Source: Streptomyces parvus (GTDB taxonomy: Bacteria; Actinomycetota; Actinomycetes; Streptomycetales; Streptomycetaceae). From it: a stretch of 64,000 bases of DNA. This document shows, piece by piece, positions 25,397 through 34,021 of this stretch. The DNA is taken from NCBI RefSeq assembly GCF_014648875.1, contig NZ_BMRY01000007.1:124001-188000 (forward strand). Direction: 5' to 3'. The translations under genes and the position numbers were made by a program. Numbering within the stretch: position 1 is the first letter of the stretch; every line of letters starts with the position of its first letter. The notes under the pieces were generated by a model, which was given only the letters and a program-made list of their open reading frames with translations, was not told where the DNA came from and made no database searches.

Positions 25397-26524
25397 TCAG
25401 ACGACGCGGCGGGCCGCGAGGATCTGCGGCTTCCAGGAGGCGAGGGTCGTGATGCGCACGACGTCACCGGTCTTCGGCGCGTGCACGATCAGCCCGTGAC
25501 CAATCGCCATGCCGACGTGCTCCGGCGTGGCGGCGGACCCCTCGGTGAACAGGAGATCCCCCGCCCGTACGGAGCCGACCTCTACCGGCTTGCCTTCCTT
25601 GACCTGCGAGTAGGTCGTCCGCGTGAGCGAGACCCCGGCGGCCTTGTAGGCGCCCTGCATCAAGGACGAGCAGTCGCACCGGCCCATCGGGTCCTTACCG
25701 TGAGAGTCGGCGCAGCTCCCACCCCACTGGTACGGGGTATCGAGCTGGCCCAGAGCCCAGCGGATCGCCGTCTGGACCTTGGCCGGAGCGTCCGCCGGGA
25801 TCCGGTACTCGTCGGGTACCGACCCGGGCGGGATGGTTCCGAAGTCGGTCCCGTCCGAACCGGTCGTACAGCCCCCCGCAGCAGCCGGAACTCCTCCGGG
25901 GCCGGAGGGAGCGGACGACGCGTCGTCGCCTTTCGTGAGCAGCGGCTCGATCGCGCGCTGCAGAGCGGTCGCCAGCGGCTCCCACTTCGCGTACGCCTCG
26001 GGGTAACCGCTCAGCTGCACTGCCTGGGCGGCCTGGGTCACGGACAGGGATTCCCAGCCCGAGACCTTCTTGAGCCCCTCGTAGAACTTGGTGCTCGCGT
26101 GGACCGGGTCGAGGACCTCGGTCGCCGAGCCCCAGCCCTGGGACGGGCGCTGCTGGAAAAGCCCCAACGAGTCACGGTCGCCGTAGTTCAAGTTCCGCAG
26201 GCCGCTCTCCTGCAGAGCGGTGGCCAGGGCAACGACCTGCCCCCGGGGAGGGACGTTCATCGCGACGCCGGTTGCCTGGATGGTCTTGGCGTGGGGGATC
26301 TGCTCAGCGGGCGCGTCCAGACCCGGCACGGACACCGAGTCCTTTTCGCCCCCGTCCAGAATCGCCTTCACCTGCTTGGCGACGGCCGCACTGTCCACCG
26401 ACTGCTCACCACCGACGGGGCAGGTGGCCGCCGAGGCGTTGCTGGCGGCGTAGCCGAGAAGCGGGAGGGCCAGCAGGGATCCGGTAGCGCAGAGACCGGC
26501 GACGGCTCCCAGGGCCTTCTTCAT
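25397..26524 (-). CDS. Secreted transglycosylase-like and NlpC/P60 cell-wall hydrolase
   Basis: 375 residues. A signal peptide covers about residues 1-33. Residues 75-195 resemble a lytic transglycosylase-like domain (ALATALQESGLRNLNYGDRD, SLGLFQQRPSQGWG). Residues 245-375 are NlpC/P60 with the catalytic Cys in RCDCSSLMQGAY (about 280) and His in TPEHVGMAIGHG. Such two-domain enzymes are VirB1-like: they open peptidoglycan for the transfer machine. It is the first large gene of the transfer operon. Confidence 0.85.
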   Translation of the reverse strand: MKKALGAVAGLCATGSLLALPLLGYAASNASAATCPVGGEQSVDSAAVAKQVKAILDGGEKDSVSVPGLDAPAEQIPHAKTIQATGVAMNVPPRGQVVALATALQESGLRNLNYGDRDSLGLFQQRPSQGWGSATEVLDPVHASTKFYEGLKKVSGWESLSVTQAAQAVQLSGYPEAYAKWEPLATALQRAIEPLLTKGDDASSAPSGPGGVPAAAGGCTTGSDGTDFGTIPPGSVPDEYRIPADAPAKVQTAIRWALGQLDTPYQWGGSCADSHGKDPMGRCDCSSLMQGAYKAAGVSLTRTTYSQVKEGKPVEVGSVRAGDLLFTEGSAATPEHVGMAIGHGLIVHAPKTGDVVRITTLASWKPQILAARRVV

Positions 26525-26607
26525 CGCGACCGCCGGTCAGCAGCGGGGCGGGGCTCGTCGCACGACGTGGGCGTGGAGGGGTGCGGGCGTATCAGGGCAT
26601 GCTGCAT
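26521..26607 (-). CDS. 28-residue leader peptide before the transfer operon
   Basis: ATG at 26605-26607 has GAGGAG eight bases upstream, an excellent SD, and its stop overlaps the start of the cell-wall hydrolase by 4 nt. The peptide is polar (MQHALIRPHPSTPTSC then basic). It probably serves to couple translation rather than as a stable protein. The downstream gene has no equally good SD of its own. Confidence 0.4.
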   Translation of the reverse strand: MQHALIRPHPSTPTSCDEPRPAADRRSR

Positions 26608-27103
26608 CGCAGCGGCTCCTCGTGTTCGTAGGAGGCGCGGTGCCGACCTCTCGTGCAAAGCCGTCGGCACCGCGCCGATGTGCGTCCGCCTACCAGGGCG
26701 GGCCCGGGTCAAGGGAGTTGGTAGCTCCCGGACACCGGTCTCCGGTCAAGCGCGGCAGCGAGCCGCGCTCGTAATCTCAGGCGGTACACCTGGCCTCCTG
26801 ACAGCGAGTGGAACGAGGGGGGAAGCGTGCCGCGCCGGGGTGCTCGATAGGACGAGACAACACGGATAAGCACAGTTCAGCAGGGGTGAAGCGAGGCTTC
26901 GTCCCGGTGACACGGCGAGACAGTAGACCGGGAATCCGGCCGCACCAAACGCCTCCCGGCCCCGGGGCCGCAGCACGGCACACCTCGTTGGGCCCGGCCG
27001 GAGATCACGGCTAACCTCCGGCACAACCCCGCCCGAGATGCACGCTGTTGAGCATGGTCCGGAGCGGGAACAGTCCCGTCATGCCCTGAAAGAGGCCCTC
27101 CAC
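26608..27103. other. Non-coding divergent region, candidate oriT/promoters
   Basis: About 500 bp between the divergent transfer operon and the methyltransferase gene with no convincing gene. Visible structure: ACCGG-TCT-CCGGT at about 26733-26745, and GAAGC-GAG-GCTTC at about 26888-26900. Short frames on both strands here overlap one another and have poor codon use. Promoters for both directions must lie here; I see no strong -35/-10 pair. Confidence 0.35.
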
Positions 27104-27850
27104 ATGAGCTACACGCTGCACCGAGGTGACGCCCTCACCGTGATGAAGACCCTCCCGGACGAGAGCGTCGACGCCGTCATCACAGACCCCCCGTACAACA
27201 GCGGTGGCCGAACCAGCTCCGAGCGCACCGGTCGTACGGCGCGAGCGAAGTACGTCACCAGCAACTCGGCGCACGACCTCGCCACCTTCCCCGGCGAGAA
27301 CCGTGACCAGCGCTCGTACCGCTCCTGGCTGACCGAGCTGCTGACCGAGGCATACCGGGCATCGACCGAGCACGCGGTCGCCGTCGTCTTCTCGGACTGG
27401 CGCCAGGAACCGACGACGTCCGACGCCCTGCAGATGGCGGGGTGGACCTGGAGCGGAACGATCCCGTGGATCAAGCCCGCCAGCCGGCCCCGCAAGGGCG
27501 GGTTCAAGCAGTCCGCCGAATTCATCACCTGGGGAGTCAAGGGCAGTCTCGCCAAGGGCCGGGGCCTGTACCTGCCCGGCCACTTCATCGCGTCCCAGCC
27601 GCGCAAGGGCCGGGTACACATCACCCAGAAGCCGGTCGAGGTCATGCAGCAGCTCGTGCAGATCTGCCGCGAAGGTGGAACGGTGCTCGACCCGTTCGCC
27701 GGCAGCGGCTCCACGGGCGTCGCGGCCCTGCGCGAAGGCCGCCGCTTCGTGGGCGTCGAACTGTCCTCGCACTACGCCGACGTGGCCGAACAGCGGCTGC
27801 GCGCCGAGCTGACGCAGGACGACGTCGCCCTGGCCGGACCGGAGGCATGA
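27104..27850 (+). CDS. DNA methyltransferase (N4-cytosine/N6-adenine, beta class)
   Basis: 248 residues from ATG 27104 with AGAGG upstream. Motif IV DPPY at residues 28-31 comes first, and the AdoMet motif DPFAGSGSTGV near residue 205 last, the order of the beta class (N6_N4_Mtase, PF01555). Between them is the target-recognition part (WTWSGTIPWIKPASR, RVHITQKPVEVMQQL). No restriction endonuclease is adjacent, so it is probably an orphan modification enzyme protecting the element or controlling its genes. Divergent from the transfer operon. Confidence 0.85.
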   Translation: MSYTLHRGDALTVMKTLPDESVDAVITDPPYNSGGRTSSERTGRTARAKYVTSNSAHDLATFPGENRDQRSYRSWLTELLTEAYRASTEHAVAVVFSDWRQEPTTSDALQMAGWTWSGTIPWIKPASRPRKGGFKQSAEFITWGVKGSLAKGRGLYLPGHFIASQPRKGRVHITQKPVEVMQQLVQICREGGTVLDPFAGSGSTGVAALREGRRFVGVELSSHYADVAEQRLRAELTQDDVALAGPEA

Positions 27851-27894
27851 TCATGAGAGCGAAGAGAGCCCGAGGCCAACGGGCCGCAGACGCC

Positions 27895-27939
27895 GAAGGG
27901 CGGCTGGAGCATCGAGAACCGATGCTCCAGCCGCCCTTC
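27895..27939. terminator. Strong bidirectional terminator
   Basis: A perfect 20-bp inverted repeat (27895-27914 with 27920-27939) around a 5-nt loop lies between the convergent genes ending at 27850 and 27948. The arm starts GAAGGGCGGCTGG. Confidence 0.85.
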
Positions 27940-27947
27940 TCGTTACG

Positions 27948-28883
27948 TCAGGCCGCCAGAAATGCCTTCCGGATCAACGGCGTTGCCTTCTCCAGGTCGT
28001 CCGCCGACGCGAGGCGCACCTCCACGTCTCCGGTGCCCAGGTGCCCGATGCCGCGCATGTCCCGGGAGAAGCCCTCCTCCAGCACGACCGAGCCCGGGTC
28101 CAGTCTGAGGTAGACCAGGATCGCCTCGTGCCTCGGACGGAACAGCACCGATGCCACGTTCACCAGCCGCCGGTAGGCGATGTAGTGCCGAAGCGGTGCC
28201 ACCTCGACCTCGCCCCATGCCGTTAGGGCGTCGTCCAGTTCCGCGTACAGGTCCCGCAGGCACTCCGGGACGAAGCCGGCACTTCCCGCCGCTGGACCCG
28301 CCGGCACCGTCGGCGCGCTGACGACTGCGGCGTCCCGCTCCCGGTGCCGCCGGGTCGCAGCGGGGTTCGGGGAGCCGGGCGAGGAGTCGACGAGCAGGAG
28401 GCTCAGCAGGCCGCCGTCGAAGACGCGGTAGCGCACCAGGTCGATCCGCTCGGGCAGTCGCTGCACGGCCACGCGATCGTGGTGGGAGAACCCGGCCGCG
28501 ATGCAGACCATCCGCGGTCGACGCCAGTCAATCGACGCGGCGACCTCCGCACCGAGCACCCTCCGGACGAGCGCCTCGAACTCGTGGTGCGCCGAGTCCA
28601 GCCAGGACAGGTAGGAGACGGCCTGCGACAGCACTCCGCTGTCGGAGCCCTTCTTGAACTCGATAACCACCGGGGCGCCGTTCTCGTCCAGGCCCAGGGT
28701 GTCGATCCGCCCTCGGTGCCACGGACCGGTCGGGTACTCCGACGCCAGGAACCGGATGCCGAGCATCTGCTCCAGACCGGCCTCGACCCGCCGCTGCAGC
28801 TCCACCTCCAGCGCCACCGTCGAACCGGTCAGCTCGACATCCTGCCCGCCCGCGTCTCGCCGGAACAACATCAGCTCCGCCAC
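27948..28883 (-). CDS. PD-(D/E)XK nuclease-like protein with DUF5655-like C-terminus
   Basis: 311 residues from GTG 28881-28883, chosen because GGGAGG lies seven bases upstream; an earlier GTG at 28928 is in frame but has no SD. Residues 30-130 show the nuclease-like pattern RIDTLGLDENGAPVVIEFK followed by SQAVSYLSWL, where D, E and K would hold the metal. Residues 210-305 (ECLRDLYAELDDALTAWG, YRRLVNVASVLFRPRHEAI) match what I recall as DUF5655. Family members are thought to be DNA-acting defence or repair proteins; no substrate is known. The short motif copy at 28934 lies 51 bp upstream. Confidence 0.7.
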   Translation of the reverse strand: MAELMLFRRDAGGQDVELTGSTVALEVELQRRVEAGLEQMLGIRFLASEYPTGPWHRGRIDTLGLDENGAPVVIEFKKGSDSGVLSQAVSYLSWLDSAHHEFEALVRRVLGAEVAASIDWRRPRMVCIAAGFSHHDRVAVQRLPERIDLVRYRVFDGGLLSLLLVDSSPGSPNPAATRRHRERDAAVVSAPTVPAGPAAGSAGFVPECLRDLYAELDDALTAWGEVEVAPLRHYIAYRRLVNVASVLFRPRHEAILVYLRLDPGSVVLEEGFSRDMRGIGHLGTGDVEVRLASADDLEKATPLIRKAFLAA

Positions 28884-28933
28884 CAGCGCCCCTCCCATGA
28901 TCTCCGCAAAGAGGCCAATCGAACGCACGCGCT

Positions 28934-28951
28934 GGATATTCCGCGTTTGGG
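28934..28951 (-). promoter_or_regulatory. Recurrent upstream motif, short copy 4
   Basis: On the minus strand ACCCAAACGCGGAATATCC matches the core of copies 1-3 (CCAAA then CGCGGATTCTCC) with small changes, in the same orientation, 51 bp before the nuclease-like gene. The flanking ACTACC part is not conserved. Confidence 0.3.
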
Positions 28952-29249
28952 TAGCCTGCCCGATTAGCTAGGCGGCGCTAGAGGGATGGATGTATGCGGA
29001 TGGGGGCGTCTTCACAAAAGCGCACCGCAGCCACTGACCTGGCGGGCTGCGCATGGCGCCAGCCCTCGTCTACCCACCGGCTCGCGCGAGGCGTGCAGAC
29101 CGGAAACGAGGCGACTGCGCGGGCGGCGGGACGTGGTGGGGTGGAGCCCGTGTCTATCCCATATCAACGTCCGTTATTTTGTTGAGATGGCTTTGCGTCC
29201 CGTGCGGGGGCCGGGGGCTGTCCGCTGCCTGTTTCCTCTTGATCGCCGG
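28952..29249. other. Intergenic region before the redox cassette
   Basis: About 300 bp with no supported gene. It contains an A/T-rich patch near 29157-29190 with imperfect arms TCAAC...GTTGA, which may hold the promoter or operator of the cassette. GC content drops here relative to both sides. Confidence 0.3.
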
Positions 29250-29924
29250 ATGGACATGACGAAGAACCTGAAGATTTCTCTGGGGCTGGTCGCGATTGTG
29301 CTGGCCGTGGTCGCCGCGCTACTGGCGGCCAACCGTGCGCCGGACGCGTCGCCGGCGGAGGACGGGGCGGATGCCTCGGGGTCCGCACCCTCCTCGGCGC
29401 TGGTGCGTGAGGACAGTCACCGGCTGTCGACGGCCAAGGACGGCAAGGTCACTGTGGTGGAGTTCCTGGACCTGGAGTGCGAGTCGTGCCGGGCGGCGTT
29501 CCCGCATGTGGAGCGGCTGCGCAAGGAGTTCGAGGGGCGGGTCACGTTCGTGATCCGCTACTTCCCGATCCCCAGCCACCGCAACGCCGAGCGTGCCGCG
29601 ACCGCGGTAGAGGCGGCTGCGGCGCAGGGGAAGCTGGAGGAGATGTACACGAAGATGTACGAGACCCAGGAGAGCTGGGGGGACCAGCAGGTCTCGCACG
29701 AGGAGACGTTCCGGGGGTTCGCCCAGGAGCTGGGGCTGGACATGCCGAAGTTCGAGAAGGCGTGGAAGGACCCGGCGACCGCTGAGCGGGTGCAGAAGGA
29801 CCGCACGGACGGGATCAGCCTCGGTGTCCAGGGCACGCCGACGTTCTTCATCAACGGCAAGCGCCCGCAGATCACCGATTACGACAGCTTCAAGGCCGCG
29901 ATCGAGGCGGAGCTGAACAAGTGA
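29250..29924 (+). CDS. DsbA-like thiol oxidoreductase, membrane-anchored
   Basis: 224 residues. One N-terminal hydrophobic segment (about residues 7-27) anchors or exports it. The thioredoxin-like domain starts VVEFLDLECESCRAAFP, with active site CESC, and contains the cis-Pro loop GVQGTPTFFING near residue 195, as in DsbA/BdbD-type oxidases. It should form disulfides in exported proteins. It is followed with a 4-nt overlap by a VKOR-like gene that would re-oxidise it. ATG at 29250 or 29256; neither has a clear SD. Confidence 0.85.
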   Translation: MDMTKNLKISLGLVAIVLAVVAALLAANRAPDASPAEDGADASGSAPSSALVREDSHRLSTAKDGKVTVVEFLDLECESCRAAFPHVERLRKEFEGRVTFVIRYFPIPSHRNAERAATAVEAAAAQGKLEEMYTKMYETQESWGDQQVSHEETFRGFAQELGLDMPKFEKAWKDPATAERVQKDRTDGISLGVQGTPTFFINGKRPQITDYDSFKAAIEAELNK

Positions 29925-30574
29925 CCGCGACCGCACAGCGCCCCGCACCAGATCCGGGTGGTGCGGCCGGTCCTGCCGGTGCGGGGGGAGGGCCGGGAGT
30001 CCGGCTGCTCGCCCTGGTCCTCACCGTCGGCGGGGCTATCGGCTTGATCGCGGCGTTCGCGCTGACGGTCGAGAAGATCGCGCTGCTGAAGGACCCCTCC
30101 TACAAGCCGTCGTGCAGCATCAACCCGGTGCTGTCGTGCGGGTCGGTGATGACCACCGAGCAGGCGGAAGCCTTCGGCTTCCCCAATCCGCTGCTGGGGA
30201 TCGCCGGGTTCGCCGTGGTCACCGCCCTGGGGGTCGTGCTGCTGACCGGGGCGCTGCTGCCCCGGTGGATGTGGCTGTCCATGCAGGCCGGGGTCACCTT
30301 CGGCGTGGTGTTCGTGCACTGGCTGATCTTCCAGAGCCTGTACCGGATCGACGCCCTGTGCCCGTACTGCATGGCCGTGTGGGCGGTCATGATCCCGATC
30401 TTCTGGTACACGACGCTGCACGGTCTGAGCCGCGGTCTGCTGCCGGTACCCGAGCAACTGCGCGGCGGGGTGCGGGCCGTTGCCTCCCTGCACGGGGTGG
30501 TGCCCACGGCCTGGTACCTGCTGATCGGGGTCCTGATCCTTCAGCGGTTCTGGCTGTACTGGACCAGTCTGTGA
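29921..30574 (+). CDS. VKOR-family quinone-linked thiol oxidase
   Basis: 217 residues with four to five membrane helices. The VKOR cysteines are present: CSINPVLSCGSV (about residues 65-76) and the catalytic CPYC near residue 148. Bacterial VKOR proteins replace DsbB, passing electrons from DsbA-like partners to quinones. GTG start overlaps the DsbA-like stop by 4 nt, and its own stop overlaps the next start by 4 nt, so the three are one operon. Confidence 0.85.
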   Translation: MTATAQRPAPDPGGAAGPAGAGGGPGVRLLALVLTVGGAIGLIAAFALTVEKIALLKDPSYKPSCSINPVLSCGSVMTTEQAEAFGFPNPLLGIAGFAVVTALGVVLLTGALLPRWMWLSMQAGVTFGVVFVHWLIFQSLYRIDALCPYCMAVWAVMIPIFWYTTLHGLSRGLLPVPEQLRGGVRAVASLHGVVPTAWYLLIGVLILQRFWLYWTSL

Positions 30575-31145
30575 GCCCGCACGTGCGCGGGGCCCGCCCG
30601 GCAGCGGTGGCCGTCACCGTGCTGGCGGTGGCGCTCGGCGCTGCGGGCTGCGGCTCGGACGCAGAGCCGCAGCCCGCAGCGGCGAAGGCCGCCGCGCAGA
30701 CGATCGTGCGGATACCGGTGGCCGACCGGGAGCAGGCGCCCGATCTGGAGGGCGAGAGCCTGAACGGGAAGCCGCTGCGGCTGGCCGACCACCGGGGCAA
30801 GGTGGGGTCCTCAACGTCTGGGGATCGTGGTGCGCGCCGTGCCGGGCCGAGGCCCCGAACCTGCAGAAGGTGTACGAGGACACCCGCGAGCAAGGGGTGG
30901 CCTTCCTCGGGATCAACACCCGCGACGCCACCCAGTCCAACGCGCTCGCCTTCGAGGGGACGTATCCCAGCTTCTGGGACCGGGCGGGCAAGCTGCTGCT
31001 GAAGTTCCGGGGCACCATCTCGCCCTCGGCGATCCCGAGCACCCTGGTCATCGACCGGCAGGGCCGTATCGCGGCCAGCGTCATGAAGGCCCTCTCCGAG
31101 CGGGAACTGCGCTCGATGGTCGACCCCGTGCTCAAGGAGGGCTGA
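30571..31145 (+). pseudogene. TlpA-like thioredoxin lipoprotein with a one-base frameshift
   Basis: After adding one base this is a 191-residue lipoprotein: signal with lipobox LGAAGC near residue 25, then a TlpA/ResA domain with WCAPC (about residue 95), GINTRDATQSNALAFEG, and SAIPSTLVIDRQGRIAAS. The frame breaks at about 30801-30805, where a run of four G (AAGGTGGGGTCC) would need five. The break precedes the active site, so as written the protein is dead. The homopolymer makes an assembly error plausible. It would reduce disulfides or pass electrons from the CcdA-like protein. Confidence 0.8.
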
Positions 31146-31149
31146 GAAG

Positions 31150-31863
31150 GTGGTCCTCGCCGCCGAGTTCGACACGACCGTGCTGACCGGGTCGGTCCTG
31201 CTCGCCATCCCCGTCGCCGCGCTCGCAGGGCTGGTGTCCTTCTTCTCCCCGTGCGTGCTGCCCCTGGTGCCCGGATACCTCTCCTACGTCACCGGGGTAA
31301 GCGGCGCGGACCTGGCCTATGTCCGCCGAGGCCGCATCGTCGCGGGCACGCTGCTGTTCCTCGCCGGATTCACAGCCGTGTTCGTCTCCTTCGGCGCCGC
31401 GTTCGGCTACGCGGGCAACACGCTGCTGGCCCACCAGGACCTGCTGATCAGGGTGCTGGGGGCGCTAACCATCGTGATGGGCCTGTCGTTCATGGGCGTG
31501 CTGCCCGGTGTGCAGCGGGAGTGGCGCCTGCACCGGCGGCCCGCCGCCGGGCTGGCCGGGGCCCCGATGCTCGGGGTGCTGTTCGGCCTGGGCTGGACGC
31601 CGTGCATCGGGCCGACCCTCGCCGCGGTCCAGGCGTTCGCATTCAGCGAGGCCAGCGCCGGGCGCGGGGCGCTGCTGACCGTGGCCTACTGCCTCGGCCT
31701 GGGCATCCGGCACAGAAAAACCGGCCCACCGGGGCCCCTGCGCCTCGAACTGCGCGGCCAGCACAAGCCCGGGCGGGCATGTCACGAGGTGCGCCCGCAC
31801 CGAGCCCCTCGGACGCGCGGCGACGGCCAGCTGGTGGGCCAGGGCTTGGCCCTAAGTCACTAA
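31150..31863 (+). pseudogene. CcdA-like membrane protein, C-terminally truncated
   Basis: The first 188 residues match CcdA/DsbD-type electron carriers: [17 protein letters not shown] near residue 35 and [17 protein letters not shown] near residue 155, with five membrane helices. At about 31712, after AYCLGLGI, similarity stops and the frame continues into unrelated basic sequence to 31863. The last helix is lost. On the opposite strand about 31710-31860 has good coding bias, suggesting the gene was joined to a piece of another gene by recombination. Start GTG 31150 with GGAGG upstream. Confidence 0.75.
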
Positions 31864-31873
31864 GTTGATTAGT
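31859..31873. promoter_or_regulatory. Palindrome ACTAA-GTTGA-TTAGT, candidate BlaI operator
   Basis: Perfect 5-bp arms around a 5-bp centre in an A/T-rich patch, 139 bp before the NlpC/P60 gene and near a BlaI-like gene. BlaI-family operators are short A/T-rich dyads, so this is a candidate binding site. Confidence 0.35.
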
Positions 31874-32011
31874 ATGAGTGTCCAGTCTCCGCACGGTCGA
31901 TCACCCGCCCGGGGTGTCGGTGGAGGTGTCGCTGAACTCGCCGCACGCCTGCGGAACTTGACGGTCGACTTCGCCGTCGGGCAGCGGCCGAGGAAGAAGG
32001 AGCTCGCCTCA

Positions 32012-33049
32012 GTGGCGTCCCACCGTCGTCCCAAGCAGCCGAATCACGCGTACACCTCCGTACTGACCGCGACCGCGGCGGTCACGGTCGCGATGTCCGC
32101 GCAGTCAGCCTCGGCGGACCCGCTGCCTGACCCGAACAAGAAGGGCGTGCAGGCCCAGATCGACCGCCTGTACGAGGAAGCCACTCAGGCCACGGAGAAG
32201 TACAACGGAGCGAAGGAATCGGCCGACAAGCTTCAGGAGGAGGCCGACAACCTGCAAGAAGCGGTCGCCCGCAAGCAGAGCGCCCTCAACGAACTGCGCC
32301 AGCAGCTCGGCTCCGTGGCCACCGCCCAGTACCGCAGCGGCGGCCTCGACCCCTCCCTTCAACTCCTTCTTTCGGCCGACCCCGACGCTTACCTGGAGAA
32401 GGCGTCCGGCCTCGACCGCCTCAGCGCGCGCCAGTCCGACACCCTCCAACGCTTCCTCTCCCAGCAGCGCGCCCTGCAACAGCAGCGCACCCAGGCCGGC
32501 GAGAAGCTCACCAACCTCCAGGACACCCGGAAGGAACTGGGCAGCAAGAAGAAGGAGATCCAGGGCAAGCTAGCCCAGGCACAGAAGCTCCTCAACACGC
32601 TGACCGCGAAGGAGCGGGCCGCGATCGCCGAGAAGGAGGAGCGTGCCAATCGCTCCAGCGAACGGGTCGACCTCGGCAACGAAACCAGCGCGTCCGGAAT
32701 CACGGCTGCGGCCTTCAACGCCGCCAAGAGCCGGGTCGGTATGCCCTACGTGTGGGGAGCGGCCGGCCCCGGCTCCTTCGACTGCTCCGGCCTGACCTCC
32801 TGGGCGTTCCGGCAGGCCGGCGTGTCCCTGCCTCGTACCTCCCAGGCCCAGGCCAACGCGGGCACCCGGATCAACTCTCTGAGCGCGCTGAGGCCCGGCG
32901 ACCTCATCATCATGCGCACCGACCTGAGCCACGTCGGCTTCTACGCCGGAAACGGGCAGATCCTCCACTCGCCCAAGCCCGGAGCCCAGGTCCGCTACGA
33001 GTCGATCGCCCGCAGCGGCATGCCCTTCATGTGGGGCGTACGCATCTGA
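32012..33049 (+). CDS. RipA-like NlpC/P60 endopeptidase with coiled coil
   Basis: 345 residues. GTG at 32012 has AAGGAG nine bases upstream. A signal peptide covers about residues 1-38, then a coiled coil (residues 45-215, IDRLYEEATQATEKYNGAK and further heptads), then the NlpC/P60 domain 230-345 with catalytic Cys in SFDCSGLTSW and His in DLSHVGFYAG. Such enzymes cut peptidoglycan stem peptides; the coiled coil is usually autoinhibitory. Several in-frame upstream starts exist but lack an SD. Confidence 0.85.
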   Translation: MASHRRPKQPNHAYTSVLTATAAVTVAMSAQSASADPLPDPNKKGVQAQIDRLYEEATQATEKYNGAKESADKLQEEADNLQEAVARKQSALNELRQQLGSVATAQYRSGGLDPSLQLLLSADPDAYLEKASGLDRLSARQSDTLQRFLSQQRALQQQRTQAGEKLTNLQDTRKELGSKKKEIQGKLAQAQKLLNTLTAKERAAIAEKEERANRSSERVDLGNETSASGITAAAFNAAKSRVGMPYVWGAAGPGSFDCSGLTSWAFRQAGVSLPRTSQAQANAGTRINSLSALRPGDLIIMRTDLSHVGFYAGNGQILHSPKPGAQVRYESIARSGMPFMWGVRI

Positions 33050-33121
33050 CAGGCCCGCACTACGCAGTTGGCTGGTTCAGCTGGGACGGACGGCGGCCCC
33101 GAGGTGTGGCCTGGTCGGGGA

Positions 33122-34021
33122 CTATCCCAGGCCGGCAGGGCATGCCAGCAGCACCGGCAGGAGCGGCGCCACAAGGGCGCCCACACCGACACAGCAGCGC
33201 AGCATCGGATGCGCGGCGCGCGCCGGCCCCAGAACCCTTTTGAGGCGGACCAGTACCGTCTGCCCTCCGGCCGCCAGAGCGCCCTGGGGTGCTTCGCCCG
33301 AGGCCATGGTGAACATCGCCGTGGCCAGCGTGGTGCGCGGAAAGCGCCGCAGCGCGTGGTCGTCGGCGACCATTTCGAGCAGGAGCGGGGCCTGCTTCCG
33401 TAGCTGGCGGGCCAGCGGCAACCCCGGGAAGGCCCAGCTCAGGGCATGCGCCAGCGACAGAACCAGATGATGGCGGCCCAGGACGTGGGCCCGCTCGTGC
33501 TCGACGACAGCTTCGAGCTCGGCACCGGTCAGGAGATCCACTGCACCCGTGCTCAGGACGATCCGGGGACGGTGGCCCGGGAGGCAGTACGCCGCAGGGA
33601 CCGCATGGTCCACCACGGTAGCGTCCAGGTCGGCCGAGCGGCGGCCGACCTTGTCCAGCACCTCGCGGTGCTCGCGCCGAGCGGCACGGGCCTGTACGGC
33701 GTGGAAGGCGAAGCTGCCCAGCTGAGCGACGACCAGGGCCACGGCGAACGCGACTCCCGCACGGGCGAGAGTATCGTCCGCAGAGGGACCAAGCCCCAGT
33801 GCCGCCCGACACGAGTAGACCAGCCCATGCAAATGCGCACCGGGCTCGGCGAGATTCAGCGCACCCAGCGACAGGCTGAGCGAGAAGGTCACCGCGAGAG
33901 CGAACCAGACCCCAATCGCCAGCGAGGGCGAACGCTGCGTCCATCGACTGCGGACCAGCACCCCCGGCGCCAACGTACCCACCACGGCCGCGTACCCGAA
34001 CAGGGCAGGAGCGGCGTTCAC
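33122..34021 (-). CDS. M56-family (BlaR1/MecR1-like) membrane protease
   Basis: 299 residues with four to five membrane helices and the zinc motif HERAH in VVEHERAHVLGRHH near residue 178. M56 proteins sense a signal at the membrane and cut or inactivate a BlaI/MecI repressor. There is no external sensor (penicillin-binding) domain, so the signal is unknown. It overlaps the BlaI-like gene by 4 nt. Confidence 0.85.
   Translation of the reverse strand: MNAAPALFGYAAVVGTLAPGVLVRSRWTQRSPSLAIGVWFALAVTFSLSLSLGALNLAEPGAHLHGLVYSCRAALGLGPSADDTLARAGVAFAVALVVAQLGSFAFHAVQARAARREHREVLDKVGRRSADLDATVVDHAVPAAYCLPGHRPRIVLSTGAVDLLTGAELEAVVEHERAHVLGRHHLVLSLAHALSWAFPGLPLARQLRKQAPLLLEMVADDHALRRFPRTTLATAMFTMASGEAPQGALAAGGQTVLVRLKRVLGPARAAHPMLRCCVGVGALVAPLLPVLLACPAGLG

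Noticed and set aside
26746-27024. Short frames on both strands of the divergent region
   Set aside because: No SD, poor codon use and mutual overlap; better explained as regulatory DNA.
27104-27850. Complete restriction-modification system
   Set aside because: The nearby nuclease-like gene (27948) is convergent, separated by a strong terminator and belongs to a different family, so the methyltransferase is treated as orphan.
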